Below, piece by piece: positions 9,131-18,167 of a DNA stretch of 64,000 nucleotides. How positions within the stretch are numbered: the first letter of the stretch is position 1; each line of letters opens with the position of its first letter. Origin of the DNA: Bradyrhizobium tropiciagri (lineage in GTDB: Bacteria; Pseudomonadota; Alphaproteobacteria; Rhizobiales; Xanthobacteraceae); NCBI RefSeq assembly GCF_001189845.1, contig NZ_LFLZ01000015.1, positions 81,287 through 145,286 on the forward strand, written 5' to 3'. The notes beneath the pieces were generated by a model, which was not told the origin of the DNA, did no database searches, and was given only the letters and a program-made list of their open reading frames with translations. The position numbers and the translations under genes were made by a program.

Positions 9131-9325
9131 CGCGCCACTATACTGCCGCTCCCAGCGGCAGCAAGCCCGGCGGTCCGAGTGAATACAGGGTCTGCTCGTT
9201 CAGGTGAGCTGGCGCCCCGCGTCTAGCCGACGCGATCGCGCCTGGGAGCTTCGCTGTGTCGGTTCGTGCGCGATCGGAGCCGGCATCGTTCGGAGTGCCG
9301 GCTCTGACGCGCACCTACTGGCCGA

Positions 9326-9538
9326 TCACGCCGGAAACGGTCCGAACGGACCACCCGTAGGAAAGGTAGGTCCGGTGCCAGTCGGAAGCCATGGACCACG
9401 CCCGATCGTCGGAGAAACATAAATGGCCCCTCCATGACCGTCGGAAACCGGGATTCCGAAGCAACCGCCGGTCACGGATTCAAATTCCTCGTCCGACAGC
9501 GGACGGACCGTCTGATGCTCATTCTGGTATGCACTCAT
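9326..9538 (-). CDS. Double-glycine leader bacteriocin-like precursor 3 (Pro/Gly-rich core)
   Basis: A 70-residue peptide. The start is MSAYQNEHQTVRPLSDEEF, preceded by GGAG with six-base spacing; an ATG four codons upstream has no such site. The 25-residue leader ends ESVTGG. The 45-residue core starts CFGIPVSDGHGG and continues as a proline- and glycine-rich tail (GRGPWLPTGTGPTFPTGG). One cysteine is the first residue of the core, directly after the cleavage site. The low-complexity tail is unlike the amphipathic cores of precursors 4-6, so function may differ. Confidence 0.68.
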   Translation of the reverse strand: MSAYQNEHQTVRPLSDEEFESVTGGCFGIPVSDGHGGAIYVSPTIGRGPWLPTGTGPTFPTGGPFGPFPA

Positions 9539-9748
9539 CAAAGTCTCCATCTGTCTAAGGTGAACGGATGATCGCTGTCATCCGGGTGCAGCTTGCCGCG
9601 TCAACGCGCACTGCGCCGTGATCTTGATCACACAGTTCATACAGGCGATGCAGACCCACACTTTCCACGGGAAATCGTCGACGATCTTGCTGATTGAGGC
9701 ACGGCGCTGAAGGGAGCAGATCGGCATGCCGCGCTGCCACTAAAGGTA

Positions 9749-9779
9749 ATGCGAGGTCCTCGTTTCCGAGACCTCGCAT
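9749..9779. terminator. Strong hairpin downstream of precursor 4
   Basis: Perfect 10-base arms ATGCGAGGTC (9749-9758) and GACCTCGCAT (9770-9779) can extend by three more pairs around one bulged base. It lies 45 bases after the stop of precursor 4 on the minus strand. No clear T-run follows on either strand, so it could stabilise the transcript end rather than act as a classic terminator. Confidence 0.5.
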
Positions 9780-9811
9780 CCATTGACCCTTTCCGGTAGC
9801 CCAAGGCACGA

Positions 9812-9839
9812 ACCCGTTCGAAGCTAGCTCCGAACGGGT
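9812..9839 (-). terminator. Hairpin overlapping the stop codon of precursor 4
   Basis: The arms ACCCGTTCG (9812-9820) and CGAACGGGT (9831-9839) pair perfectly around a ten-base loop that contains the TAG stop of the precursor gene. The loop itself is near-palindromic (AAGCTAGCTC). No T-run follows. It may protect the 3' end of a short mRNA or modulate termination of translation. Confidence 0.45.
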
Positions 9840-9985
9840 CCACCCGGTGAGGTGGGAATGTGAAGTTGGCTCAAAAGCCAATTTATGAAATCGGAAACAG
9901 CCGAACCGCCGGCTCCGCCATTGCCGCGGCTTCCACCGCAGGCGGAATCGAGTTCGTCAACCGTCAACTCCCGAGGCTTCTGCAT
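9824..9985 (-). CDS. Double-glycine leader bacteriocin-like precursor 4 (53 residues)
   Basis: A short gene easily missed by length cut-offs. Read on the minus strand it gives MQKPRELTVDELDSACGG, an 18-residue leader with the same ELxxDEL...GG pattern as the other precursors. The 35-residue core starts SRGNGGAGGSAVSDFINWLL and ends SPGGPVRS. The core has a glycine-rich start and an amphipathic stretch SDFINWLLSQLHI. GAGAG lies eight bases before the ATG. The stop codon lies inside the loop of a perfect hairpin. Its leader match and position in the cluster make it a probable export substrate. Confidence 0.68.
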   Translation of the reverse strand: MQKPRELTVDELDSACGGSRGNGGAGGSAVSDFINWLLSQLHIPTSPGGPVRS

Positions 9986-10095
9986 GGTACGCTCTCTCAT
10001 CTGTTGGGCTTGTGCCGCTTGAGATCATGCTCGCCGCCAAAGCGAAACCCATGATGCGGACTCGCGCTGGATCTCGCTTTGGTCGGACGGTATGC

Positions 10096-10326
10096 TCAAA
10101 ACAGCTGGCTGATGCAGTACCCGATCCCGCCGAGGAGACCGCCGCCAATGGCACCAGGTACGGCGCCGATGCCGCCAACTGCGGCGCCACCCATGCCGCC
10201 CGTCACTCCTCCGCCCAACAGCGACTTGGCGAAATCTCCCCAGCTCCATTTGCCGCCGGCCACCGCGTCGAGTTCGTCGATGGAAAGCTCGCGAGTCGCT
10301 GCATTGTCGTTGGTGCTACGCGTCAT
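10096..10326 (-). CDS. Double-glycine leader bacteriocin-like precursor 5 (GxxxG-rich core)
   Basis: A 76-residue peptide starting MTRSTNDNAATRELSIDEL, set by AAGGAGG upstream of the ATG. The leader of 25 residues ends DAVAGG. The core of 51 residues starts KWSWGDFAKSLLGGG and has a long run of small residues with GxxxG spacing (GGAAVGGIGAVPGAIGGGLL), ending GIGYCISQLF. This is the classic look of class II or two-peptide bacteriocins and of membrane-inserting microcins, where GxxxG motifs drive helix pairing. One cysteine lies near the end. It is the best antimicrobial candidate of the six by composition. Confidence 0.75.
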   Translation of the reverse strand: MTRSTNDNAATRELSIDELDAVAGGKWSWGDFAKSLLGGGVTGGMGGAAVGGIGAVPGAIGGGLLGGIGYCISQLF

Positions 10327-10533
10327 CTCAGTCCTCCTTGCTGTGTTCATGGTGCGGGACCACCCCGCAACCAGAGTCAGCATGTCTCAGCTGTCCGGAG
10401 GTCTCCGTGAGAATTGTCACTGAGCTGCACCATACCGCGATCAAGCCGGCTGATTTGAGCCGCGCGAGTTTCAAGGGTGAGGCGAACGTTGCAGCAGATC
10501 ACCCGCATTCGGCGTCAGCAAACCCGTGGCGCC

Positions 10534-11061
10534 TTACAGGCGATCCCGAATGGAGTTCAGGATGCCGGTCGTTGTATCGATGACCCTCAATGCCTCCTGT
10601 GCTTTTCCGAACCCCACCGGATTTTTGTTGCATTGCTCGGACAACTGAACCAGCCGCTTTCTCTCGCTGGTCAGAATGACGTTGGTTTTATCGACCGCAA
10701 ACTTGACGACACCTCGCAGCGAATTGTCGTCACCGACGTCGGTCAAATCCTTCTCCATCGTGATCAGATATTCGTAGCTGGCGAGTTCGTCGGAAATCTG
10801 CAGAAGCTCGCGGATCGTGGAGTTGACACAGACGATGTCCCCGTTCGGCACGTCCGAGCGCTTGGCGGTCTCGACGAGATCAGTCATCAGATTCGAAAAC
10901 AACGGCTTCAAGCTTTCCGCCTGCTTGCGATCGCTCTCGGAAAGTACACCGGCCCGTGACACAGGGGACCATAGCAGACCCAGCGCTACACTCGTGACGA
11001 GCACGGCTTGCCGCGCGTGCGCTGCAAAAAACCGCGTTGCCCTGCCGCTCAGCGTGTGCAT
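10534..11061 (-). CDS. Secreted protein of unknown function in the bacteriocin locus
   Basis: 175 residues with a basic start, a hydrophobic segment AVLVTSVALGLLWSPVSRAG and a likely signal-peptidase site near VSRAG. The mature part is mostly alpha-helical (SESDRKQAESLKPLFSNLMT, then a LASYEYLITMEKDL region) with two cysteines (IVCVNS and LSEQCNKN). I recognise no family. It is divergent from the HlyD gene, with only about 60 bases between their starts, so the two may share a control region. A role in immunity or periplasmic assembly is possible, but nothing in the sequence shows it. Confidence 0.65.
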   Translation of the reverse strand: MHTLSGRATRFFAAHARQAVLVTSVALGLLWSPVSRAGVLSESDRKQAESLKPLFSNLMTDLVETAKRSDVPNGDIVCVNSTIRELLQISDELASYEYLITMEKDLTDVGDDNSLRGVVKFAVDKTNVILTSERKRLVQLSEQCNKNPVGFGKAQEALRVIDTTTGILNSIRDRL

Positions 11062-11122
11062 TCGAAGCTTGCCACCGATTTCGCGCCGGCCATTGTTGTG
11101 ACCACGTCTGATCTATGCGAAG

Positions 11123-12478
11123 ATGCCGGCATATTCATTCAATCAATTCAGTCCTTTGCGTGCTGATATGTCGACCTCGGAAACGCTCGGACAACCGCAG
11201 AATAGGAGTGCGACCTCCGAGCCGCAACGGGCATTTCGGGCGACGGCACTCGACCGCGCGGCCTCTCCTGAACAGCTTGACCAGCTCGTCGTCATCACCA
11301 GGCCTGCCGACTGGATTATCACGGTCGTTTTCCTCGTTGTGGTGGTGGCCGCGGTCGTGTGGGGCATTTTCGGGCGCGTGCCCACCCGCGTCTCCGGCGA
11401 GGGAATCCTGATCAGCAATGGTGGCAAGGTGGTCGACGCGGTCTCGGCCGCTGCCGGCCGGCTGCAGTCCGTTGCCGTCACGGTCGGCGACCACGTCGAC
11501 CTTGGTCAGCCGATCGCCCAGATCGTTCAGACTGACATTGAGCAGAAGCACAAGGCGGCGGTCGAAGTATTCAGGGAGCGCCAGCGCGAATATACCGACC
11601 TCAAATCGAAGGTCGCAGCCGAGCTCGCCGCCAAGAGTCAGAATTTCGAGAAACTCGAAGCCGCACTCGAACAAGTCATCAAGGCGACCGGCCAGCGCGT
11701 CGATTATCTGTCGGTCGACGTCAAGAACCTCGAGGGGCTGCTCGCGAAGGGTTACACAACGCGACGTGCTCTGGAGGACCGGCGGCAGGAACTGAGCGAT
11801 GCGCAGCAACGCCGCCTCGACGCGCAGAACGAGATTCTCAAGCTCAGGGCGCAGAAGACAGACCTGGAGACACAGCGAGAACGCGACGTTCAGCAATCCG
11901 AATTCACCCTGAACGAAGCGCGCCGGCAAGTGAATGCAGCCGCGGAGCAGTTAAGCCAGAATACGCAGGTCCTCAGTCCGATGGAAGGCCGTGTCCTCGA
12001 AGTGAAGATCTCTCCCGGCTCGGTGCTCACGGTCGGGATGCCCGTGGTCCAGATCGAAAGCGAAGGCAGCAAGCTGCAGGCCGTCGTCTATATCCCGGCC
12101 GAACATGGCAAGCAGATCAAGCCGGGGATGGCGGTTCATCTCGAGCCGAGCACCGTCAAGCGCGATGAGTTCGGCATGATGATGGGTACGGTCTTGAGCG
12201 TCTCTGACTTCCCGATGACTCCTCAAGGCATCAGCGCAGCACTGCACAATGAAAGCCTGGTGTCCCGCTTCTCCCACAATGGCGCGCCATATGCCGCTGA
12301 GGTGACGCTTCAGGAGGATGAGTCCACCGCGACGGGTTATCGCTGGGCCGTGGGCAAGGGGCCCGCCACTCATTTGACGAGCGGGACGCTGGCGCGCGCC
12401 GAAATCACGACCCGGCGACAACGGCCGCTCGACCTGGTGATCCCCTTGATCAGGCACCTCACGGGAATTGATGGATAA
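11123..12478 (+). CDS. HlyD-family NHLP-type bacteriocin secretion adaptor
   Basis: A membrane-fusion protein of 451 residues that links an ABC exporter to the outer membrane. It has a cytoplasmic N-terminus and one membrane helix at about 64-84 (WIITVVFLVVVVAAVVWGIF). A biotinyl-lipoyl half follows (GEGILISNGGKVVDAVSAAA ... GDHVDLGQPIAQI). Next is a long coiled coil at about 140-275, then the second lipoyl half (LSPMEGRVLEVKISPGSVLTV) and a beta-barrel. These features match the NHLP bacteriocin system secretion protein family. The end overlaps the C39-ABC gene by eight bases, showing one operon. An internal ATG (MSTSETLG) is a possible alternative start. Confidence 0.88.
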   Translation: MPAYSFNQFSPLRADMSTSETLGQPQNRSATSEPQRAFRATALDRAASPEQLDQLVVITRPADWIITVVFLVVVVAAVVWGIFGRVPTRVSGEGILISNGGKVVDAVSAAAGRLQSVAVTVGDHVDLGQPIAQIVQTDIEQKHKAAVEVFRERQREYTDLKSKVAAELAAKSQNFEKLEAALEQVIKATGQRVDYLSVDVKNLEGLLAKGYTTRRALEDRRQELSDAQQRRLDAQNEILKLRAQKTDLETQRERDVQQSEFTLNEARRQVNAAAEQLSQNTQVLSPMEGRVLEVKISPGSVLTVGMPVVQIESEGSKLQAVVYIPAEHGKQIKPGMAVHLEPSTVKRDEFGMMMGTVLSVSDFPMTPQGISAALHNESLVSRFSHNGAPYAAEVTLQEDESTATGYRWAVGKGPATHLTSGTLARAEITTRRQRPLDLVIPLIRHLTGIDG

Positions 12479-14672
12479 GCCCTCTCCTACGTCGGCAAAC
12501 GCGCGGCACGGTCGCCTGTCAGGACTGCTGCGCAAGAAGGTGAAGCGGACCCCCGTCGTCCTGCAGATGGAGGCGGTCGAATGCGGCGCTGCGGTGCTCG
12601 CGATCGTTCTCGCCTATCACGGCGCCTGGATTCCCCTGGAGCAGCTCCGCATTGCTTGCGGCGTATCGCGCGACGGCAGCAAGGCAAGCAATATTGTCAG
12701 GGCAGCGCGGCGCTATGGCCTTGTTGCAAGAGGATATAGTGTCGAGCCGTCCGCGCTGGTCCAGCTCCCGACGCCCTGTATCATCCACTGGAACTTCAAT
12801 CATTTTGTAGTCCTGGAGGGTATCAAGGGCAGGAACGCCTATATCAACGATCCTGCGAGCGGCCGCAGACGCATCAGCATGGCCGAGCTCGATCTTGCCT
12901 TCACCGGGGTGGTGTTGGTCTTCGAGCGCGGCGAAGAGTTCAAAACGGTCGGCAGCAAGCCCAACGGGATCGGGCTGCTGCTGGGAGAGTTGCGTCACTC
13001 AAGGGCGGCGGTTGTCCTGCTGGTGATCGTGAGCATCGTGCTTGTCATTCCCAACATCCTTGCCGCAGGCTTTTCCAAGATTTTTGTCGATAACATCCTG
13101 ATTCAGCACAGCGATAGCTGGCTCATGCCACTCCTGATCGGAATGGCGTTAACGGCAACTTGTCGCGGGGTGATGGTCGCGGTTCGTCAGTCGGTGGCGT
13201 TACGGCTGCAGGCAAAGCTCTCTGTTGTCATGACCAGCCGCTTCCTCTGGCGTGTGATGGCGCTGCCGTTGGAATTCTTTACCCAGCGCCATGCCGGGGA
13301 CGTCGCCAGCCGCGTCGCATCGAACGAGCAAATCGCGCGCCTCTTGTCCGGCGGCATTGCGATGAACGCACTCAGCTTGACGTCGGTGCTTCTCTTTGCC
13401 GGCGCGATGGCGGTCTATGACGTCAGCCTGACGGTGCTGTGCATCGCGATCGCCTTCCTGAACCTTCTCCTGCTTCGCCTGATTGGGGCGCGACGGCAGG
13501 AGCTCAGCTACCGGCTCGCGGTTGAACGGGGCAAGCTCCTGGGCGCCACGGTGGGCCTGGTGCGCACCATCGAAACCATCAAGGCAAGCGGCCTGGAAGA
13601 TGATGCGTTTGGCAAATGGGCGGGCCTCCAGGCCAACAATCTGAACGCCGAACAGAAGCTCGGTGCATCGGCCATCATCCTCGACATGGTGCCGACGCTG
13701 CTCTCCGGGTTGATGACCGCTGCGATCCTGGGGCTCGGTGGTTTGAGGGTGATCGAAGGCTCGCTGACACTTGGCAGCCTGGTTGCATTCCAATCCCTGG
13801 CGGCGAACTTCTCGGAACCATTCGAGAATCTCGTCAACTATTTCGGCGGCCTGCAGACGATCAAGGGAGCGCTCGAACGGCTCGAGGATATTCGCAAGTA
13901 CCCACTCCGGCCCGCGCCGCCCAGCAACCTCGTCGATAGCGTTCCACCAAAGCTTGCTGGCAGGGTCGAGCTTCGCAACATCAGCTTCGGTTATTCGGTT
14001 CTGGAACCGCCATTGCTGGCCAACCTGTCGCTGGCGATCCCCGCGGGATCGCGCGTGGCGCTTGTCGGCGTCTCCGGTAGCGGAAAATCGACGCTCGGCA
14101 AATTGATCTGCGGGCTGTACGAGCCGTGGGCGGGAGAAATTCTCTTCGATCAATGGAAGCTGGCGGACCTTCCACCCCAGGAATTCGCAAATTCCGTCTC
14201 CTATGTAGATCAGGACATATTTCTGTTCGAGGGGACCGCGCGCGACAATCTGACCCTTTGGGATTCGACAGTGGATGAGCGCTACTTGATCGCCGCCGCG
14301 AGGGATGCATTGATCCACCACGACCTGGCAACACGTCCCGGAAACTACGACTGCCACATCAATGAGGGCGGAGGCAATTTCAGCGGAGGGCAACGCCAAC
14401 GTATCGAGATCGCCCGGGCACTCGTCTGCAACCCGTCGATTCTCGTCCTGGACGAAGCAATGGCGGCCCTCGATCCGATCACGGAAAAAGTCATCGACGA
14501 CAACCTGCGACGCCGAGGCTGCACTTGCATCATTATCGCGCACCGCCTGAGCACAGTGCGCGATTGCGACGAAATCATCGTACTGGAGCATGGCCGGATC
14601 GTGGAACGCGGCACCCACGAACAGCTTGTCGCGCTCCAGGGCGCCTACGCAAGGCTCGTGACAAGCGAATGA
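12471..14672 (+). CDS. NHLP-family bacteriocin export ABC transporter with C39 peptidase domain
   Basis: This inner-membrane exporter removes double-glycine leaders and exports the cores. Domains: C39 peptidase at 25-150 with Cys38 (QMEAVECGAA), His111 (NFNHFVVLEG) and Asp127 (YINDPASG), all catalytic residues present. Six-helix exporter membrane domain at about 165-450. Nucleotide-binding domain with Walker A VGVSGSGKST, signature FSGGQRQRIEIA, Walker B ILVLDEAMAALD and H-loop IIAHRLSTVRD. The ATG lies inside the end of the HlyD gene, and the stop overlaps the next ABC gene as ATGA. An intact peptidase fits the six GG-leader peptides around it. Confidence 0.93.
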   Translation: MDKPSPTSANARHGRLSGLLRKKVKRTPVVLQMEAVECGAAVLAIVLAYHGAWIPLEQLRIACGVSRDGSKASNIVRAARRYGLVARGYSVEPSALVQLPTPCIIHWNFNHFVVLEGIKGRNAYINDPASGRRRISMAELDLAFTGVVLVFERGEEFKTVGSKPNGIGLLLGELRHSRAAVVLLVIVSIVLVIPNILAAGFSKIFVDNILIQHSDSWLMPLLIGMALTATCRGVMVAVRQSVALRLQAKLSVVMTSRFLWRVMALPLEFFTQRHAGDVASRVASNEQIARLLSGGIAMNALSLTSVLLFAGAMAVYDVSLTVLCIAIAFLNLLLLRLIGARRQELSYRLAVERGKLLGATVGLVRTIETIKASGLEDDAFGKWAGLQANNLNAEQKLGASAIILDMVPTLLSGLMTAAILGLGGLRVIEGSLTLGSLVAFQSLAANFSEPFENLVNYFGGLQTIKGALERLEDIRKYPLRPAPPSNLVDSVPPKLAGRVELRNISFGYSVLEPPLLANLSLAIPAGSRVALVGVSGSGKSTLGKLICGLYEPWAGEILFDQWKLADLPPQEFANSVSYVDQDIFLFEGTARDNLTLWDSTVDERYLIAAARDALIHHDLATRPGNYDCHINEGGGNFSGGQRQRIEIARALVCNPSILVLDEAMAALDPITEKVIDDNLRRRGCTCIIIAHRLSTVRDCDEIIVLEHGRIVERGTHEQLVALQGAYARLVTSE

Positions 14673-17557
14673 GTAACCCCGTTACCAAAGATGAGTTTGT
14701 GAACATGAGGCCAATTGCTGCCTCCCCCGCTCGCCGCACGGCGATCGACCCGCGGCATCCCGTTCTCCTCAACGAACGTGATCACGCGCTGGAGGTGAGT
14801 GCCGGTCATATCGATATCTTCGCGGTGGAGACAGATGGCGTCCGACATCATCTGCTGAGGTGTGAAATTGGTGAAGTGATACTGGACCTGCACACGGCTT
14901 GTGAACGGTCAGCGATACGGCTGCAGATCGTCGCAGTCGGGGGCCCTGACGCGGAAATCACCACAGTCCCCCGAAACGAGATCGCCACGGACCGCATGTC
15001 CGGCTGGATCGCCCGGCTGTCCTCGCTCGCGGCCGGCTCGGCCCGATCGGACGACGCTTCCGAATTGATCGGTGGCGAAACGAGACAACTGCGTGCGGGC
15101 GAACGTTGCCGCGGCCCGAAGCGAAGCATCGCGTGGGCCCGGATCGAAGCAGGAAGCGTGAAGGTACTGGATCTCGCCCCCGAACTCGAGGCCGGGGGTC
15201 CCTTCATTCCGCTCACAGCGGAGACTTCGCTGGAAGCCGGCGAGAGCGGCGCCAGGATCATCACAGAGCCGACCACACCTGAACCATCTCTGGTCTGGCC
15301 AGCCCTCGACTGCTTCCATGTCGTGATTGTCGCCAGTCTGGAGCGGTGGCTCCGAGATGAAAGGTCGTCCGAACAGCAGCAACTCGCCCGGCGAGCCGAG
15401 CTGACCCGTGCGCGGACGCTGGATGCCCTCGAGCGCCTGTCCGAAGTGGTCACGGCCCCAACCGGTCGCGCGCAGGTCGAGCTGGATTCCGGTGACCTCC
15501 TGCTCGACAGTTGCCGCCTCGTCGCCGACGCATTGGGAAGCTCCATCACTCACGCAAGCCGAACGCATCCCGCGGGCCAGAGATTCAGCGACATTCTACA
15601 GATCGCGCGTGCATCGCGATTACGAATTCGTCGCGTCCAGTTGCGCGATCGCTGGTGGAGATCCGATGCCGGCCCCCTGCTGGGGTGGCATGGGCCCGAA
15701 GGCGACCCGGTTGCTCTGATCCGCGACCGGCGCGGTGGGTACACGATGATCGATCCGAAGCAGGGATGGCGACGACCGGTCAATAGCTCGGTTGCAAGCG
15801 CTCTCGCACCGGAAGCTGTCAGCTTCTACAAAACCCTGCCCGCGCACCCGCTTCGCTATCGTGATCTGCTGTCATTCGCGAGCGGAGGCCTCTCCGCCAG
15901 CGTGGTTCGCATGGTCCTCGCGATCATCGCCATCGGGTTGCTGTCGCTGATACCGCCGCTGGTAACAAATCTGCTGGTCAATTCCGTGATCCCACGCACG
16001 GAGATCGACCAGCTCGTCGTTTGTGCGGCGGCGCTCTCCGTCACCGCGATTGCGATGGCGGGACTGCAAGGCATGCAGGGACTGGTCACCATCCGGCTTG
16101 AAGGCCAGCTCGACTACAAGCTTCAGGCCGCCCTCATCGATCGCCTGCTCAGGTTACCGGCGTCGTTGTTTCGCGACTACACGACCGGAGATTTGGTCGA
16201 CCGTTCGATGGGCATAGAAGCGACGCGCCAGATCGTGACGGGACGAACCTTGCGAGGCTTTACATCGGCCCTGTTCGGGATTTTCAGCATTGGGTTGATG
16301 TTCTATTATGACCTCCGGCTCGGCAGCATCGCGCTCCTGCTAATCGCGCTCCGGGCGGCCGCGATCGTCGCAACCAGCGCCGTGCGAACTTACTACGAAA
16401 ACAAGCACTTCAATCTGCAAGGCAAGGTCAGCGGCTTTGTGCTGCAATTGATCGCTGGCGTCAGCAAGCTTCGCGTGGCGAACGCCGGAAGTCGCGCACT
16501 GGCGCGATGGTCGGGACAATTCGCTGCTCAGAAGCGCTACTTCATCGCCTCGCAGCGAGCGGCCAACGTTCTGGTCGTCTTCGAGACGGCCTTCCCTCTT
16601 CTGGCCACGTCGATCATTTTTGCGATCGCCTCGCGCACCAATAGTCAGCTCCTGGTCAATCTCGGCGCCTTTCTCGGTTTCCTCGCCGCGTTCGGCCAGA
16701 CCACGGCGGCGATCGGCAACTTTGCCTCGAGCATGAGCGAATCGCTGGTGGTCATCCCTCATCTGGCCAGGATGAAGCCGATTCTCTCCGCTGCCGCCGA
16801 GATCGCGGAAGATCGACGGCCGGCGGGCGAGCTCACAGGCGAGATCGAGTTCTCTGGCGTCACCTTCCGCTATATCGAGGATGGACCGATCATCCTTGAC
16901 GATATCACCCTACACGTTTCGAGGGGGGAGTATGTGGCGGTTGTCGGTCCTTCAGGAAGCGGAAAATCATCGCTGTTGCGATTGCTGCTGGACTTCGAAC
17001 GACCGGAGGCCGGGACGATCTTCTATGACGGCAAGGCGCTGAACACGATCGAGACCAATGACGTGCGACGCCAGCTTGGGGTTGTGCTGCAAGACACGAA
17101 GCTGGCAACAGGCAGTCTGTACGAAAATATTTGCGGCGGCGTCGACCTGACGCTGGACAAGGCCTGGGAGGCCGCGCGGCTGGCGGCGCTCGACGCCGAT
17201 ATTCGGCAGATGCCGATGGGTATGCACACGCTCGTTGCGGAAGGGATCAATACGCTCTCGGGCGGACAGCGCCAGAGGGTCCTCATTGCCCGTGCGCTGG
17301 CACGTTCGCCACGCATCCTGCTTTTTGACGAGGCAACGAGCGCGCTCGACAACCAGACGCAGGCGATCGTCGGCGCGTCGCTGGAACGGCTGAACGTCAC
17401 GCGGATTGTTATTGCACATCGGTTGAGCACAATCCGCCACGCGGATCGAATCGTGATGCTGGTCGGTGGCAAGATCGTGCAGTCGGGAAGCTATGACGAG
17501 CTGACAAGCGGAACTGGCCCATTCGCGGAGTTCGCGCGGAGACAGCTCGTCGCCTAG
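14669..17557 (+). CDS. NHLP-family bacteriocin export ABC transporter, permease/ATPase subunit
   Basis: 962 residues starting MSNPVTKDEFVNMRPIAASP at the ATGA overlap with the C39 exporter; the frame is open for 48 codons further upstream, inside the other gene. The first 400 or so residues are soluble. Their last part (GLLGWHGPEGDPVALIRDRR, GYTMIDPKQGW) recalls a peptidase-like or degenerate C39 region without the catalytic triad. Membrane domain at about 430-720. ATPase domain with VGPSGSGKSSLLRLL, TLSGGQRQRVLIARAL, ILLFDEATSALD and IAHRLSTIRH. This matches the second ABC subunit paired with C39 exporters in NHLP systems. It probably forms a heterodimer or a second pump. Confidence 0.9.
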   Translation: MSNPVTKDEFVNMRPIAASPARRTAIDPRHPVLLNERDHALEVSAGHIDIFAVETDGVRHHLLRCEIGEVILDLHTACERSAIRLQIVAVGGPDAEITTVPRNEIATDRMSGWIARLSSLAAGSARSDDASELIGGETRQLRAGERCRGPKRSIAWARIEAGSVKVLDLAPELEAGGPFIPLTAETSLEAGESGARIITEPTTPEPSLVWPALDCFHVVIVASLERWLRDERSSEQQQLARRAELTRARTLDALERLSEVVTAPTGRAQVELDSGDLLLDSCRLVADALGSSITHASRTHPAGQRFSDILQIARASRLRIRRVQLRDRWWRSDAGPLLGWHGPEGDPVALIRDRRGGYTMIDPKQGWRRPVNSSVASALAPEAVSFYKTLPAHPLRYRDLLSFASGGLSASVVRMVLAIIAIGLLSLIPPLVTNLLVNSVIPRTEIDQLVVCAAALSVTAIAMAGLQGMQGLVTIRLEGQLDYKLQAALIDRLLRLPASLFRDYTTGDLVDRSMGIEATRQIVTGRTLRGFTSALFGIFSIGLMFYYDLRLGSIALLLIALRAAAIVATSAVRTYYENKHFNLQGKVSGFVLQLIAGVSKLRVANAGSRALARWSGQFAAQKRYFIASQRAANVLVVFETAFPLLATSIIFAIASRTNSQLLVNLGAFLGFLAAFGQTTAAIGNFASSMSESLVVIPHLARMKPILSAAAEIAEDRRPAGELTGEIEFSGVTFRYIEDGPIILDDITLHVSRGEYVAVVGPSGSGKSSLLRLLLDFERPEAGTIFYDGKALNTIETNDVRRQLGVVLQDTKLATGSLYENICGGVDLTLDKAWEAARLAALDADIRQMPMGMHTLVAEGINTLSGGQRQRVLIARALARSPRILLFDEATSALDNQTQAIVGASLERLNVTRIVIAHRLSTIRHADRIVMLVGGKIVQSGSYDELTSGTGPFAEFARRQLVA

Positions 17558-18167
17558 CGGCTGGCCGATCTGTTTCTCTTCTCCTTTAGCGCAGCCTCTG
17601 CATTCAGTACTATCCCCTGACGGCTGCGAGCCCAGAGAATGTCGGATATGTCGTCACGTGGTCCCGACCCGGGCGCCATGGTCGCAGCAGGCGAGGCCGA
17701 CCTGGCCTATTACCTAGCTCAGAGATCGCCGAAAAATACTTCGATGACCAGCAACGCCGAGGCCCAAGGCAAGCGCAAGCTACCAGCCGCGGCCTGTGGG
17801 CAACTCCTTAAGCATTCCTTTGCTCTAAAGGGGTCTCCACCCCACGGGCAGACGCGGCCTCACTGCACAGATGAGGCCGAGTGGCCGAACGGTCTGGAGG
17901 TTCGCAATGGCCATCCTCGAAGCTATCTTTCGGGCATACCGTCACTGTTCTAGTGCTTGTTCGATCTGAAGCTGGCCTGCGAGCCTACTATCACTTTCCC
18001 TATGACGTGGGCTCGCATTCACATAGTGGGCAGCGAACCGGGCAGACTGGATTCGGGAAAGCGTGATGCGCAGCAGCTTGCTGCGCAATCGATGCGCAAC
18101 AAGCGTTGATTAAGTATGCCGCGTTGTCCATCGGCGATCGCGTGACAACGCAGATTCCAAGCGAAGA
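17558..18167. other. Intergenic region after the exporter operon
   Basis: About 610 bases between the exporter operon and precursor 6. A 20-codon frame at 17907-17969 (MAILEAIFRAYRHCSSACSI) has a textbook GGAGG six bases upstream, but no leader motif, so I do not call it a gene. A perfect 9-base inverted repeat, TGCGCAGCA/TGCTGCGCA, lies at 18067-18087, about 80 bases after the stop of precursor 6 on the minus strand, and could end that transcript. No other gene is credible. Confidence 0.45.

Noticed and set aside
13200..14618. 472-codon frame on the minus strand opposite the C39 exporter
   Set aside because: Shadow of a well-supported ABC gene; composition is not protein-like and there is no start signal.
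17907..17969. 20-codon peptide gene with a good ribosome binding site after the exporter operon
   Set aside because: No leader motif, too short to judge, and one chance GGAGG is not enough evidence.
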